A stretch of DNA of 64,000 nucleotides from Henriciella sp. (GTDB taxonomy: Bacteria > Pseudomonadota > Alphaproteobacteria > Caulobacterales > Hyphomonadaceae): NCBI GenBank assembly GCA_030066975.1, contig JASJAO010000004.1:406795-470794 (forward strand). The letters are read 5' to 3'. The translations under genes were made by a program, and so were the position numbers. Shown here piece by piece: positions 56,526 to 63,870 of the stretch. The notes under the pieces were generated by a model. The model was not told the DNA's origin and did not search any database. It saw nothing but the letters and a program-made list of their open reading frames with translations. Positions within the stretch are counted from its first letter, which is position 1; each line of letters begins with the position of its first letter.

Positions 56526-57503
56526 ATGCCTTTGGCAGAAGACCCTATGAATGACGCTCATACCCGGATCGCGCAGGCCCGGTTTGAGAAGGAACTCACA
56601 GATTCAGAATTGAATTTACCAGAGGGTGCCGAATACCTATTTCTCGTGGGTGGGATGATGGTTGCCTGCTTTGTCTCCATCGCTCTTATTCTTCTTATTG
56701 CCCTTGCCCCACTTTTATATTTTGTCGCTTTCGCATTTAGCCGAAAACAAAGAGGGGCAATGATCTTATCGACAGTGATTTACGCTTGCCTATTGGCCCT
56801 ATTTGTAAGCGTCTTGTCTGGTGGGATTTGGGCAGCCGGATGGGCAGATGTGCCGGAGATTAAGCGTTACTTCGGCGACCTGTTTTCATTTTATGATGAC
56901 GGGAGTGAAGGCATGGGTTTGTTGGCCACTTTGGGCTTGGTACAAACTGATAGCGCAGTTTTCATGACTTATAGGCAAACGGCCCTGTTTCTGTTCGCAC
57001 TTCCATTGATTGCTTCCGTTATACAGCACAGTGATCAAGTGCGGGCGGGATTGTCACGATTGGGCGGCATTCTCGTTTCAGCATTTGAAGGTTCGCATTA
57101 TGATCATGTTAGAAACACCGCCTTTGCCACGGCTCACGTCAACGTCGACAAAAGAACGGCGTCTCTACCAGTAACAATGGACTTCGGTGAGGTTGGCTAT
57201 GACCACCAGCCAAAGCCTGCTCACGACTTTGACGCAGATCAGGCAATGGGACTGGAACAGTTCAAAGCCGCGTTGAAAGCTTCAATTGCGGCTCATAGCC
57301 CGAATTTCGAATTGGAAAACGTGGGCGTAATTGCCCAAGAGCTCCATTCAGATTTTGGCCCACAGTCGATAGATTTTGCAATCCGGGCAACAAGCGCAGT
57401 TTCAGATTATAAATCCAACGAAAGAGAGCGAGTGCTGATAGAGTGCTTAGTCGCGGCACTCACGAGGATTGAACGCGGCCCCATATCATCGCAAGTGAGC
57501 TAA
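56526..57503 (+). CDS. Membrane protein of unknown function following the coupling protein
   Basis: A 325-residue protein with four hydrophobic segments in its first half (about 40-75, 80-105, 140-165) and a soluble C-terminal half of about 150 residues. AGGAG is 8 bases before the ATG. No family recognised. It could supply the membrane part missing from the coupling protein, given order and spacing (100 bases). That link is inference. Confidence 0.65.
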   Translation: MPLAEDPMNDAHTRIAQARFEKELTDSELNLPEGAEYLFLVGGMMVACFVSIALILLIALAPLLYFVAFAFSRKQRGAMILSTVIYACLLALFVSVLSGGIWAAGWADVPEIKRYFGDLFSFYDDGSEGMGLLATLGLVQTDSAVFMTYRQTALFLFALPLIASVIQHSDQVRAGLSRLGGILVSAFEGSHYDHVRNTAFATAHVNVDKRTASLPVTMDFGEVGYDHQPKPAHDFDADQAMGLEQFKAALKASIAAHSPNFELENVGVIAQELHSDFGPQSIDFAIRATSAVSDYKSNERERVLIECLVAALTRIERGPISSQVS

Positions 57504-57782
57504 CAGCTCAACACATCGCGCGCGCAACACAGTACGCCAACCTTGCGGAACAGGTTCACCCCTGAAATGGAGCATTGAATCAGGATCAGTGGGATTGCGG
57601 GGCAGCTCTAAATCATATTTAGCGGTGTAAGCGAGCGGATCAGAAAAGAAGTCCATTGCTTCGGTTTTGATTTGGTCTTGGCCATCAAAAGCGCGAGCCG
57701 CCAATGCGCGGCCATGCATTGAAGACACTCCATTTAGGGTCGTTTCAAATGCATTCAAAAGCTGGTCCTTCAATGCGCTCAT
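57486..57782 (-). CDS. Small protein of unknown function
   Basis: A 98-residue protein beginning MSALKDQLLNAFETTLNGVS, helical at first and ending VLRARCVELLAHLR. It overlaps the convergent gene by 18 bases. A GTG four codons upstream is an alternative start. A perfect palindrome lies just upstream, so it may be under its own repressor. Family unknown. Confidence 0.6.
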   Translation of the reverse strand: MSALKDQLLNAFETTLNGVSSMHGRALAARAFDGQDQIKTEAMDFFSDPLAYTAKYDLELPRNPTDPDSMLHFRGEPVPQGWRTVLRARCVELLAHLR

Positions 57783-57800
57783 ATCTGATTTCACAACCTA

Positions 57801-57815
57801 TGTTATACTATAACA
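57801..57815. promoter_or_regulatory. Perfect 15-base palindrome, operator candidate
   Basis: TGTTATACTATAACA has 7-bp arms and a single central base, 19 bases upstream of the minus-strand gene starting at 57782. On that strand it contains TATAAC, a possible -10 box, so a protein bound here would block the promoter. Confidence 0.45.
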
Positions 57816-57884
57816 GTATTGGCGATTTCAATAATATTCGGCGGATCGAGGCCGCCCTGGTCGAATAGACCAAGGCGGCTTCGG

Positions 57885-58094
57885 TTAAGATGCGGTTTCT
57901 GCGTCATCTGGCGCTTTGGTACGGATCACCAATTCGCCATTGACGGGCAGTGCATCCAATCGAACTGTGAACCCCTCGCTGTCTTTGTGGGTCCAAACTG
58001 AGCCGATTCTGGTCCAAAATCCCTTGTCATTTTCAGATTTACCGGGACGCACTGTGTAAGCCGTATGGGTCGGTTTTCTTGATATGTCGCTCAT
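57885..58094 (-). CDS. Small protein, related to the one at 61843
   Basis: A 69-residue protein: MSDISRKPTHTAYTVRPG, then a compact part with FWTRIGSVWTHKDSEGF and a hydrophobic end. Similar small proteins are common on alphaproteobacterial plasmids and integrative elements as hypotheticals. AAAGGA precedes the ATG by 7 bases. The pattern W-x3-G-x4-HK-x3-GF recurs in the gene at 61843. Confidence 0.75.
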   Translation of the reverse strand: MSDISRKPTHTAYTVRPGKSENDKGFWTRIGSVWTHKDSEGFTVRLDALPVNGELVIRTKAPDDAETAS

Positions 58095-58117
58095 TGCGAT
58101 GTCCTTTCATTATGGGG

Positions 58118-58240
58118 ATGCTTGATCGCATCCAGTGACCCGAATTTGCTGGACGAAGGACACGCCCCTGCACCCGCTATGCGGGGGAACTGGCAACACG
58201 ATTAAGCGGGCAGACGGTTGCCGGGGCTGGCCTGTCCGGC
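58118..58240. repeat. Cluster of short inverted repeats
   Basis: Several perfect stems in 120 bases: GGATGC/GCATCC (58116-58133), TCCAG/CTGGA (58131-58153), CCCGC/GCGGG (58173-58185), GGCAAC/GTTGCC (58192-58221) and CCTG/CAGG (58231-58243). It lies between the small gene at 57885 and the promoter of the GHKL unit, in a stretch without a convincing gene. It resembles the array near mobC in style, not sequence. Confidence 0.5.
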
Positions 58241-58382
58241 AGGGTCTTACGGATTGGATTGCGGTCTATGCAAAGCCACAAGAAAAGCGCTTACGAGTGG
58301 AAATTCTGAGAGCCAAAACCAAGAATTTCGCTAATACTTCTTCATATTATTCTGCATATTTTGATGAATTTCATGATGTTTG

Positions 58383-58427
58383 TTGACTCATTCAAAGATC
58401 AAACCTACATGCATTTCAACTTGAAAT
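58383..58427 (+). promoter_or_regulatory. Promoter and palindromic operator of the GHKL unit
   Basis: TTGACT at 58383-58388 is a good -35 box; 17 bases later TACATG is a weak -10. Directly after it, ATTTCAACTTGAAAT (58413-58427) is a perfect 15-base palindrome that ends 16 bases before the ATG of the small gene. A repressor bound there would block transcription or leave the early RNA able to fold over the ribosome site. Confidence 0.42.
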
Positions 58428-58443
58428 TCAATGCGAGGATCAA

Positions 58444-58674
58444 ATGCCGAGTCAAAACGATAAGCGAGACAAGTTCGTCAAACTTGCAGAGGGTCGAACG
58501 CAAGCGGCGCTCGATGCGATCCGAAAACTTGGGAACCTATCGAACGCGCGGGCCTATGAGTTCACGCAAAGTGATGTGAAAAAGATCATCAAAGCGCTGC
58601 GTGAAGCCACAGCGGATGTTGAGCGAAAGTTCGAATCTTCAGCGCCCGAGGGTGCGGGTAAGTTTAAGCTATAG
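58444..58674 (+). CDS. Small helical protein, first gene of the GHKL unit
   Basis: A 76-residue charged protein: KRDKFVKLAEGRTQAALDAI, then RKLGNLSNARAYEFTQSDVKK. I recall similar short proteins with the LGNLSN segment as uncharacterised accessory genes, but cannot name a family. The 11-base gap to the ATPase gene suggests cotranscription and a functional pair. It may be a DNA-binding autoregulator, as a palindrome lies just upstream; that is inference. GAGGA precedes the ATG. Confidence 0.75.
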   Translation: MPSQNDKRDKFVKLAEGRTQAALDAIRKLGNLSNARAYEFTQSDVKKIIKALREATADVERKFESSAPEGAGKFKL

Positions 58675-58685
58675 GGGCGATTAGA

Positions 58686-60569
58686 ATGCGGGCTGAACCA
58701 CTCAATATTCGCAACGAGAAATTTCTCGTGAACCGTTTGATCGAACAAGCGCCCAAAGCCACGTTCGTCAGAGAGTTTTTTAAGAATGCAGATGAAGCCG
58801 CCGCTACGGCAACGGCAGGGAATCGTCGCATCGAGATTTTCCCAACTGTGATCGAAGGCATCCCAAAGCTCACGTTCTGGAACACTGGCACAGGAATGGA
58901 TGACCAAGAGCTGAGAGCAGCGACTGACCTATCCTCTTCCGTCAATAAGGAAATGTCGCTGGATCAGAATTTCGGTATTGGGGCCAAGGTCTCAGGTCTC
59001 AGAATGTCGCGCGATGGCATTCGTTATCGGTCTTGTAAGAACGGAACGGTCAATGAGGTCACTATAGGTTTCGATCCAGATGAACAAACATATGTACGTT
59101 TTGCGGTCGATCTCGGTGAGGGCGTATCGGATACTGTTATCGATGTGACCGAAGCTGTTAAGGCTAAAGGCAAGCCGACCGATTTTGATTGGACAGAAGT
59201 GGTGCTCTTGGGCGAGAGCGAAAGCCACAACACCGTTGATGAACCACTCGGCGTGGGAAAGAACACAGAGCGCAGTTACATTCCTTCCACCATCTTCAAG
59301 CGCTTCGCCTCCTATAGCGAAGGCGTTGAGGTTCGGGTCGATGTCGCCATGACCAAAGGAGGCGGCAAAGGTCAAACCGGAACGTCCCGCCAACTCAAGA
59401 CTTTAAACGATGTCGTGGATTCCTTGCCTAGACATGAAAGGGTCTCTGAGCCGGGCGGAGAACTGACAGTTCATTACATTCATGATCCGAAGCACAAAAG
59501 TTACAGCCATTCGCTTAGCGCCCTCGCAAACCCCGCAACAAGCTCAACGACATTCTGTGCTTTGGTTTTCAAAGGCGAACGCTATGATCTAAAGACCCGA
59601 AAAAGCTGGTCCTCGGTCGCTCCAAATTTTGGCATTCCATTTGGATCGAAAGTTCTCACAGTCGAAATTGAACTCTCAGACGATCTGGCGCTCCCTAACC
59701 AGTACCGCGACGGATTAACTTGGCCGGAAGACAGTTCGCCCATGGTCGCCGAGGACTTTGCGGACTTTGTCAGGGAATTGATGCCCGATTGGGTGAAAGA
59801 TGTGATCAAGTCGGAATCCCCAAGATCAGACGACAACCTCGACGATCTGCAATCTGACTTGCAAAAGCTTTTGGACGAGTTTCGCGTACCGACCGCGACG
59901 CTCAGCCCGTCGAGAAAGCCAAGTGCAATTCGAACAGACGAAAACACGGAGGGCACGGACTCGTCTGACCCTACGGACTTAGAAACACAGTTCCCCGAAC
60001 TCGCTGACCAAACTGGCGGCGACGGGCTCGACGAAAACCCCGCACGAAGCCAACGTGCAAAACAGAAAAAGGTTCGCAAGGCTCCTGAGGGATCGAAACT
60101 GTCTCGCTCTGCGCAAGCGCTAGAGCGTGTACCCAAAATCGAAATTCTGACCGAGCCCGATCAAATTGCGGAGAAAGACCTGAAAGGCAGAGCGGGCAAG
60201 TACTACAAAGAGGCCCAGATACTCTTCATCAACGGACTCTACTCAGTTGTGGAACGGATGGGCGTTGAACTGGAAGCAGAGATGAGAGGCATGGGTGAAC
60301 CTGAAATTCTTCGCTCGGCGGTTTTAAAGTCATGTCGCAAGTTCATGGCGTTTCGTGTTGGCAAAGCGACCTGTTATGCGATCAGCAAGCGTCTTTCAGA
60401 CGACTGGAGCAGTGATGACTTGGATCGTGCCACGTCACCGGAATCGCTTTCTCTGGCGGCAGACGACTACAAGCAAAGTTTGGTTCAAGCACGCAAATAC
60501 GCAAAAGAACTCATCCAAACTGGAGCGTTGCAAGAAATGGCTGAGGAGCCCGCCCCGGCTCCGATGTGA
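58686..60569 (+). CDS. GHKL (Hsp90/MORC-like) ATPase with unknown C-terminal region
   Basis: A 627-residue protein. The GHKL ATP-binding domain is at about 1-110: N box EFFKNADEA (Glu30, Asn34, Asp36), G1 box WNTGTGMD (Asn66 where Asp is usual), G2 box GIGAKVSGL (97-105). A second alpha/beta domain follows to about 350, then a low-complexity acidic/serine linker (about 385-455) and a helical C-terminal domain (FINGLYSVVERMGVELEAEM). Whole-protein resemblance is to prokaryotic MORC/Hsp90-like ATPases, some in defence loci. No nuclease domain is seen. AGGGG precedes the ATG. Confidence 0.85.
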   Translation: MRAEPLNIRNEKFLVNRLIEQAPKATFVREFFKNADEAAATATAGNRRIEIFPTVIEGIPKLTFWNTGTGMDDQELRAATDLSSSVNKEMSLDQNFGIGAKVSGLRMSRDGIRYRSCKNGTVNEVTIGFDPDEQTYVRFAVDLGEGVSDTVIDVTEAVKAKGKPTDFDWTEVVLLGESESHNTVDEPLGVGKNTERSYIPSTIFKRFASYSEGVEVRVDVAMTKGGGKGQTGTSRQLKTLNDVVDSLPRHERVSEPGGELTVHYIHDPKHKSYSHSLSALANPATSSTTFCALVFKGERYDLKTRKSWSSVAPNFGIPFGSKVLTVEIELSDDLALPNQYRDGLTWPEDSSPMVAEDFADFVRELMPDWVKDVIKSESPRSDDNLDDLQSDLQKLLDEFRVPTATLSPSRKPSAIRTDENTEGTDSSDPTDLETQFPELADQTGGDGLDENPARSQRAKQKKVRKAPEGSKLSRSAQALERVPKIEILTEPDQIAEKDLKGRAGKYYKEAQILFINGLYSVVERMGVELEAEMRGMGEPEILRSAVLKSCRKFMAFRVGKATCYAISKRLSDDWSSDDLDRATSPESLSLAADDYKQSLVQARKYAKELIQTGALQEMAEEPAPAPM

Positions 60570-60726
60570 TAATAAGCATTACGCAAATAGGCGTTTGGCA
60601 ATTAGATCAGAGACTTAGGCCAGAAACGGCGTAGGTCTGCGATGGAAATTGGAAAACCAACGATATGGAAAAAGGCGAACCCATTGATTTCATTGAATAG
60701 CTGAGTTCTGGAAACGATTTTGATAA

Positions 60727-61059
60727 TCAACGTCGGCTTGGCGTGTGAGCGTCAGCCTGAAAATCTGCTGGATCGTCATATTGCCAGATTTCGCCACCGC
60801 ACCAATCAACCAGAACTCCATAACCCTTCGCAGCGCCATGTCCTGCCGCTGTGATGGCCACCACCCGACCGCGCCTGCCAACTGGTACTACGGGCCGTTC
60901 CGGCAATTCCTTGCGCTTAATAACAGGGCTGGAAAGCAACGCCTCCGCTTCGGCCAATGAAAAAGCCCGATCAGTGAATGGAATGTCTTGTGCGCCAAGC
61001 ACGCTAAAGGGTGTGAATTCAAAATCTTCTTCGGTTGGTTCCATGCTCGATAGTATCAT
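60727..61059 (-). CDS. Small protein with SH3-like segment, last gene of the nuclease operon
   Basis: A 110-residue protein. The second half, RGRVVAITAAGHGAAKGYGVLVDW, has the strand pattern of small SH3-like barrels. Function unknown. An in-frame ATG 15 bases downstream is an alternative start. It follows the gene at 61077 by 17 bases and is convergent with the ATPase gene; the 157 bases between them hold no clear terminator. Confidence 0.6.
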   Translation of the reverse strand: MILSSMEPTEEDFEFTPFSVLGAQDIPFTDRAFSLAEAEALLSSPVIKRKELPERPVVPVGRRGRVVAITAAGHGAAKGYGVLVDWCGGEIWQYDDPADFQADAHTPSRR

Positions 61060-61076
61060 GGACTGCCCGTTAGCAG

Positions 61077-61274
61077 CTAACGAGAACGCGAACGGGCCTT
61101 CTTGGCTTCATATTCGCGGCCTGCGCGTTCTAGCCCGGCAAGGTATTTTGCGCCTTCTTGTTCCGCTGCGGCCTTCTTCTCATAGAAATGTCTGCCCGGC
61201 GGGCCTGATGGCCGATTGCCGTAGGCCATTTCTTCGGCGTATTTTTCAGGGCTGCTCATATCAACACGTATCAT
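61077..61274 (-). CDS. Small basic protein of unknown function
   Basis: A 65-residue protein (60 if ATG 61259 is used): MSSPEKYAEEMAYGNRPSG then a highly basic helical tail EAKKARSRSR. It overlaps or abuts the stop codon of the thermonuclease gene, so translation is coupled. The basic tail suggests nucleic-acid binding. Family unknown. Confidence 0.55.
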   Translation of the reverse strand: MIRVDMSSPEKYAEEMAYGNRPSGPPGRHFYEKKAAAEQEGAKYLAGLERAGREYEAKKARSRSR

Positions 61275-61668
61275 AGTAGTTCTTGCTGTATCGGCAATAC
61301 TCCACCGCGTGGCCTTGTCGGATCATCTCAGCCCCCAAATCCCGCCCGTCGGAGAGAAAACACTGTGAGACGCTTCGCCCATATCGGTCTGTTTCAATGA
61401 AACGGCACGAAACGTTTTCATGAGACACTAGGCGAGAAAGGGCGTTGGTCGCCGCCTGACATCCGCTTTCGCCTTTTTCGGGTGCATTTATCCCCCAAAT
61501 GCGAATGGCGGGTCTATGGCCTTCAATATACAGCGTATCACCGTCCACAACGTAGCGAACAACCCCTTCAATCCTCATCTCGGTTACGTCCGCCCGTGGG
61601 GATCTGATGAGCATCATCAAAATCCCTACCAACGCGAAGACGGCCAAAGCGGCGAGTGTGCTGTTCAT
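61261..61668 (-). CDS. Membrane-anchored thermonuclease (SNase-like)
   Basis: A 135-residue staphylococcal-nuclease-fold protein with an N-terminal membrane helix (about 4-22). The domain has the metal-site VDGDT (Asp42, Asp44), Arg56 in IRIWG, Glu64 in NAPEKG and Arg95 in ETDRYGR, all catalytic positions of the family. It should act outside the cytoplasm or at the membrane. SNase-like proteins are frequent on conjugative plasmids and may process DNA in transfer. Both neighbours overlap it. Confidence 0.88.
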   Translation of the reverse strand: MNSTLAALAVFALVGILMMLIRSPRADVTEMRIEGVVRYVVDGDTLYIEGHRPAIRIWGINAPEKGESGCQAATNALSRLVSHENVSCRFIETDRYGRSVSQCFLSDGRDLGAEMIRQGHAVEYCRYSKNYYDTC

Positions 61669-61853
61669 TTCTCATCCAATAGGATCGTCACCGGGACAAT
61701 TTTCGGCACCCTTGCATGGTCCGTCGGCGAAGGATTGTATTTATCAAACACTTCGCGGGCCGTGTCTGGCGAAATTCGCAAAGTTCCCCAGATAAGAAAA
61801 CCGCGCTCATCGAGCGCGGCATAGCCTTTAAATTTCCGCCTCTTAGGTCTCAT
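61665..61853 (-). CDS. Small protein of unknown function
   Basis: A 62-residue protein: MRPKRRKFKGYAALDERGFL, then WGTLRISPDTAREVFDKYNP. It starts 11 bases before the upstream gene's stop and its stop overlaps the nuclease ATG, so it is in a coupled operon. The segment DERGFLIWGTLR with a following SPDTA helix looks like a compact fold, but I know no family. A hairpin with a T-tract lies inside it. Confidence 0.6.
   Translation of the reverse strand: MRPKRRKFKGYAALDERGFLIWGTLRISPDTAREVFDKYNPSPTDHARVPKIVPVTILLDEK
61791..61819 (-). terminator. Terminator-like hairpin inside a gene
   Basis: On the minus strand CCGCGCTC, loop GAT, GAGCGCGG is followed by TTTTCTTATC, the form of an intrinsic terminator. 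It is inside the coding sequence at 61665-61853, so it could attenuate the downstream nuclease genes when translation is slow. Codon constraint alone does not require the T-tract. Confidence 0.4.
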
Positions 61854-62076
61854 TGAACTCAGCGGCGGCTTGTGCATCTGGCGCGGCGTTTTCACGGGCC
61901 TTACGGGGAAGCATCAACACGCGGCCACTTAAGGACATACCGGGCGGTATCACCAGATTGAATCCATCCCCGTTTTTATGGGGGAAGGCGGTTCCTGCGG
62001 CGTGCCAATAGGTGCGGACTTCGCCGTTTTCGTCCGGGCGTTCTTCGGCCAACAATAGATTGTATATTTCAGTCAT
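61843..62076 (-). CDS. Small protein, first gene of the nuclease operon
   Basis: A 77-residue protein: MTEIYNLLLAEERPDENGEV, then TYWHAAGTAFPHKNGDGF and an alanine-rich end. It shares the HKxxxGF-type core with the protein at 57885, so both belong to one small-protein family of the element. AAGGAG lies 7 bases before the ATG. Function unknown. Confidence 0.75.
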   Translation of the reverse strand: MTEIYNLLLAEERPDENGEVRTYWHAAGTAFPHKNGDGFNLVIPPGMSLSGRVLMLPRKARENAAPDAQAAAEFNET

Positions 62077-62568
62077 AAAAAATCTCCTTTTCCAAAAGAG
62101 ATTCTAACACAAAGAGCGCTGTATTTATTAAGTTTTTTACCTTGCGAGAATTGGCCATTTAGCACTGGCCCTTTAACAGTGATCCCCGAAAGTCCCCTAC
62201 TCGATCTTTCCGCAAACTGGATGCTTCAAGTGATCTTGAACCGCTGGTTTAGCTGTTCCCTTCGGAGCCGCCGTCACAGGTGGAGCGTAGAGGAGATTTT
62301 TTGACCCCTCACCCTGTGCAGGGGGTCAAAAAATACACTCGCAGCGGCCTTTGATGCACTGGCTATGAAACAACCGATTAAACCCTGTTCCCTTTGGAAG
62401 CCAGAACAGCCCCTTTAAACGATAGTGATCGTAACCCGAATGGGACAAGACCGCTTGCGGGCTTGGGGCGTGAAACGCCTAGAGCGCGGGCCGTCAGGCA
62501 TCGCCGATTGCATTGAGACGAAAAAACACCTCAATCAGACACTCTGAGATAATTTGAAACGCTAAGAA
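62077..62568. other. Structured noncoding region, possible replication origin
   Basis: About 490 bases with no credible gene, between the Rep-like gene and the nuclease operon. It contains TTCAAG/CTTGAA (62225-62240), a 12-bp inverted repeat TTTTTTGACCCC/GGGGTCAAAAAA (62297-62333), CTGTTC/GAACAG (62385-62408), ACGAT/ATCGT (62419-62432) and GGCGT/ACGCC (62467-62479). CTGTTCCCTTCGGAGCC at 62253 recurs as CTGTTCCCTTTGGAAGCC at 62385, a possible iteron pair. The whole may be an origin or a large RNA; T-tracts on the wrong side speak against a simple terminator. Confidence 0.45.
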
Positions 62569-63168
62569 CTATTCTAGGAGACGATACTGCCACCCATTTT
62601 CCTGACAGATGCGAAGCAGATTCCGATTAAAGGCATCCATTTCCCCCTTAATAATAAATAGTTTTTCATTAGTGCCGGACTCTAATGTCGTGTCCCGGTT
62701 TTCCGCGCTTCGTCGTCGCTTGGCTTTGTCCCGCGCCTTTTCCAATGATCGCTTTGGAGCGAACACAGCCGCAGGATTGAGCCGGATTTTCAAGCCCGTG
62801 ATGTAACCCAACCGATCCTTGCGATATCCGAAATACAGATAGCCTTCTTCCGCTGCATCCTTGAGGTAGCGCTGAATTTGCCGGGCCGAACGTCCTAGGT
62901 GTTTTCCCAGTGTGCCAAGGGTCGTGAAAATTTCGGGATTGCGGCCACTCCACCCGGCCAAAAGTAGTATCAACCGCGATGTGCCGGGCATGATACGCGA
63001 ATCTTTCACGAAAGATTGCCGGACCGGAAGAACGAACAGTTTCGATGGCTCCGGGCGCACATATCCTTTTCGAAGCGGCAAGCCGTCTGCCACCGGGTCA
63101 AATGAGAATGCGCTTATCCAGTTTAAGGATGAAAACGCTGCCGAAGATCGGCTTCCAGTGTATATCAT
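62569..63168 (-). CDS. Winged-helix, replication-initiator-like protein
   Basis: A 199-residue protein. Residues 75-130 form a winged HTH: TTLGTLGKHLGRSARQIQRY, followed by YLYFGYRKDRLGYITGLKIRL in shorter pieces as the wing. Basic helices follow. The layout matches the HTH_36-type proteins of plasmid Rep or element regulators. Alone it is short for an initiator, so a regulator is also possible. AAAGGAA precedes the ATG. Confidence 0.65.
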   Translation of the reverse strand: MIYTGSRSSAAFSSLNWISAFSFDPVADGLPLRKGYVRPEPSKLFVLPVRQSFVKDSRIMPGTSRLILLLAGWSGRNPEIFTTLGTLGKHLGRSARQIQRYLKDAAEEGYLYFGYRKDRLGYITGLKIRLNPAAVFAPKRSLEKARDKAKRRRSAENRDTTLESGTNEKLFIIKGEMDAFNRNLLRICQENGWQYRLLE

Positions 63169-63249
63169 TGCGGTTCCTTTCCAAGGAAACCCGCGTGCTT
63201 CAGGCCATACGATAGTGTTCGCAAAAAGTGCTTGCGTTTTAATCCGTAT

Positions 63250-63320
63250 ACTGACATATTGAGATTGTTCACATCGCTATATGCCAGAGTTTAGACCCGC
63301 CTTTGTGCGGGTTTTCTTAT
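63250..63320 (+). ncRNA. Candidate antisense RNA opposite the Rep leader
   Basis: A plus-strand intrinsic terminator at 63295-63320 (ACCCGC, loop CTTTGT, GCGGGT, then TTTTCTTATT) lies in the 291-base gap before the Rep-like gene, with no plus-strand gene to terminate. A short RNA starting near 63250 would be antisense to the Rep mRNA leader, as in plasmid copy control. The start and promoter are not identified; TATACT at 63246-63251 is a possible -10. Confidence 0.3.
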
Positions 63321-63459
63321 TCCATACAGTTTCCTTTGTTGTTGATAACTCGGCGGCGGTACGCACGCCGAATCTGATAATGTGATAATATTACATGAAA
63401 TGCTGAAAGGTAACAGCAAGAAATGTTCTGAGATGAATTGAGATAGTGGATTAAAGCGA

Positions 63460-63870
63460 ATGTCTAAGCGATTGTTATCACTTCAAGAGGCGGCTGATTA
63501 CGTAGGATTGAGCAAAGCAACACTTCACCGAGCCGTGAAGGCCGGGGAGATTGCTTATGAACTGGACAGGCGCAAGCGCTATAAAATTGAACCGTCCGAA
63601 ATGGCCCGCGCTTACCCCGATGATGTGGATAATGATCGCCTTCCTGAACGCATGAGAGACACCGCGAAACAGAAAGGGACATTCCCGACCGCCTATTCTG
63701 AGCCGGATGCGCTGCCACTTTTGAGGCAGGAACTCGCTTTCCTCAAAGAGAAAATAGGTGACATGAGGGTCTACCATGATCGGGAGCGGTCACAGATGGC
63801 CGCAGAGATCGACAATCTACGCGAAAGGCTCGAACATGCCGATGAACAAAGAGGGGCCTATACGAGGTGA
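63460..63870 (+). CDS. Excisionase-family HTH protein with coiled-coil tail
   Basis: A 136-residue protein: SLQEAADYVGLSKATLHRAV and RKRYKIEPSEMARAY are an HTH_17-type domain at residues 5-50; residues 85-130 (LRQELAFLKEKIGDMRVYHD) form a coiled coil. Such proteins on alphaproteobacterial plasmids act as regulators or replication accessories. It is divergent from the Rep-like gene across 291 bases that hold only the terminator described. Confidence 0.82.
   Translation: MSKRLLSLQEAADYVGLSKATLHRAVKAGEIAYELDRRKRYKIEPSEMARAYPDDVDNDRLPERMRDTAKQKGTFPTAYSEPDALPLLRQELAFLKEKIGDMRVYHDRERSQMAAEIDNLRERLEHADEQRGAYTR

Noticed and set aside
58135..58386. Plus-strand open frame of 83 codons
   Set aside because: It starts with GTG without a ribosome site, crosses a cluster of inverted repeats and the promoter, and looks noncoding in composition.
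58629..58654. Sequence AGTTCGAATCTTCAGCGCCCG, similar to the 3' part of tRNA-Gly, as the right attachment site
   Set aside because: It needs a gap and a mismatch, lies inside the coding sequence of the small gene at 58444, lacks the CCA end, and the Rep and HTH genes of the element lie beyond it.
62297..62333. Bidirectional terminator
   Set aside because: On both strands the T-run precedes the stem and A-run follows it, so no U-tract would end the RNA.
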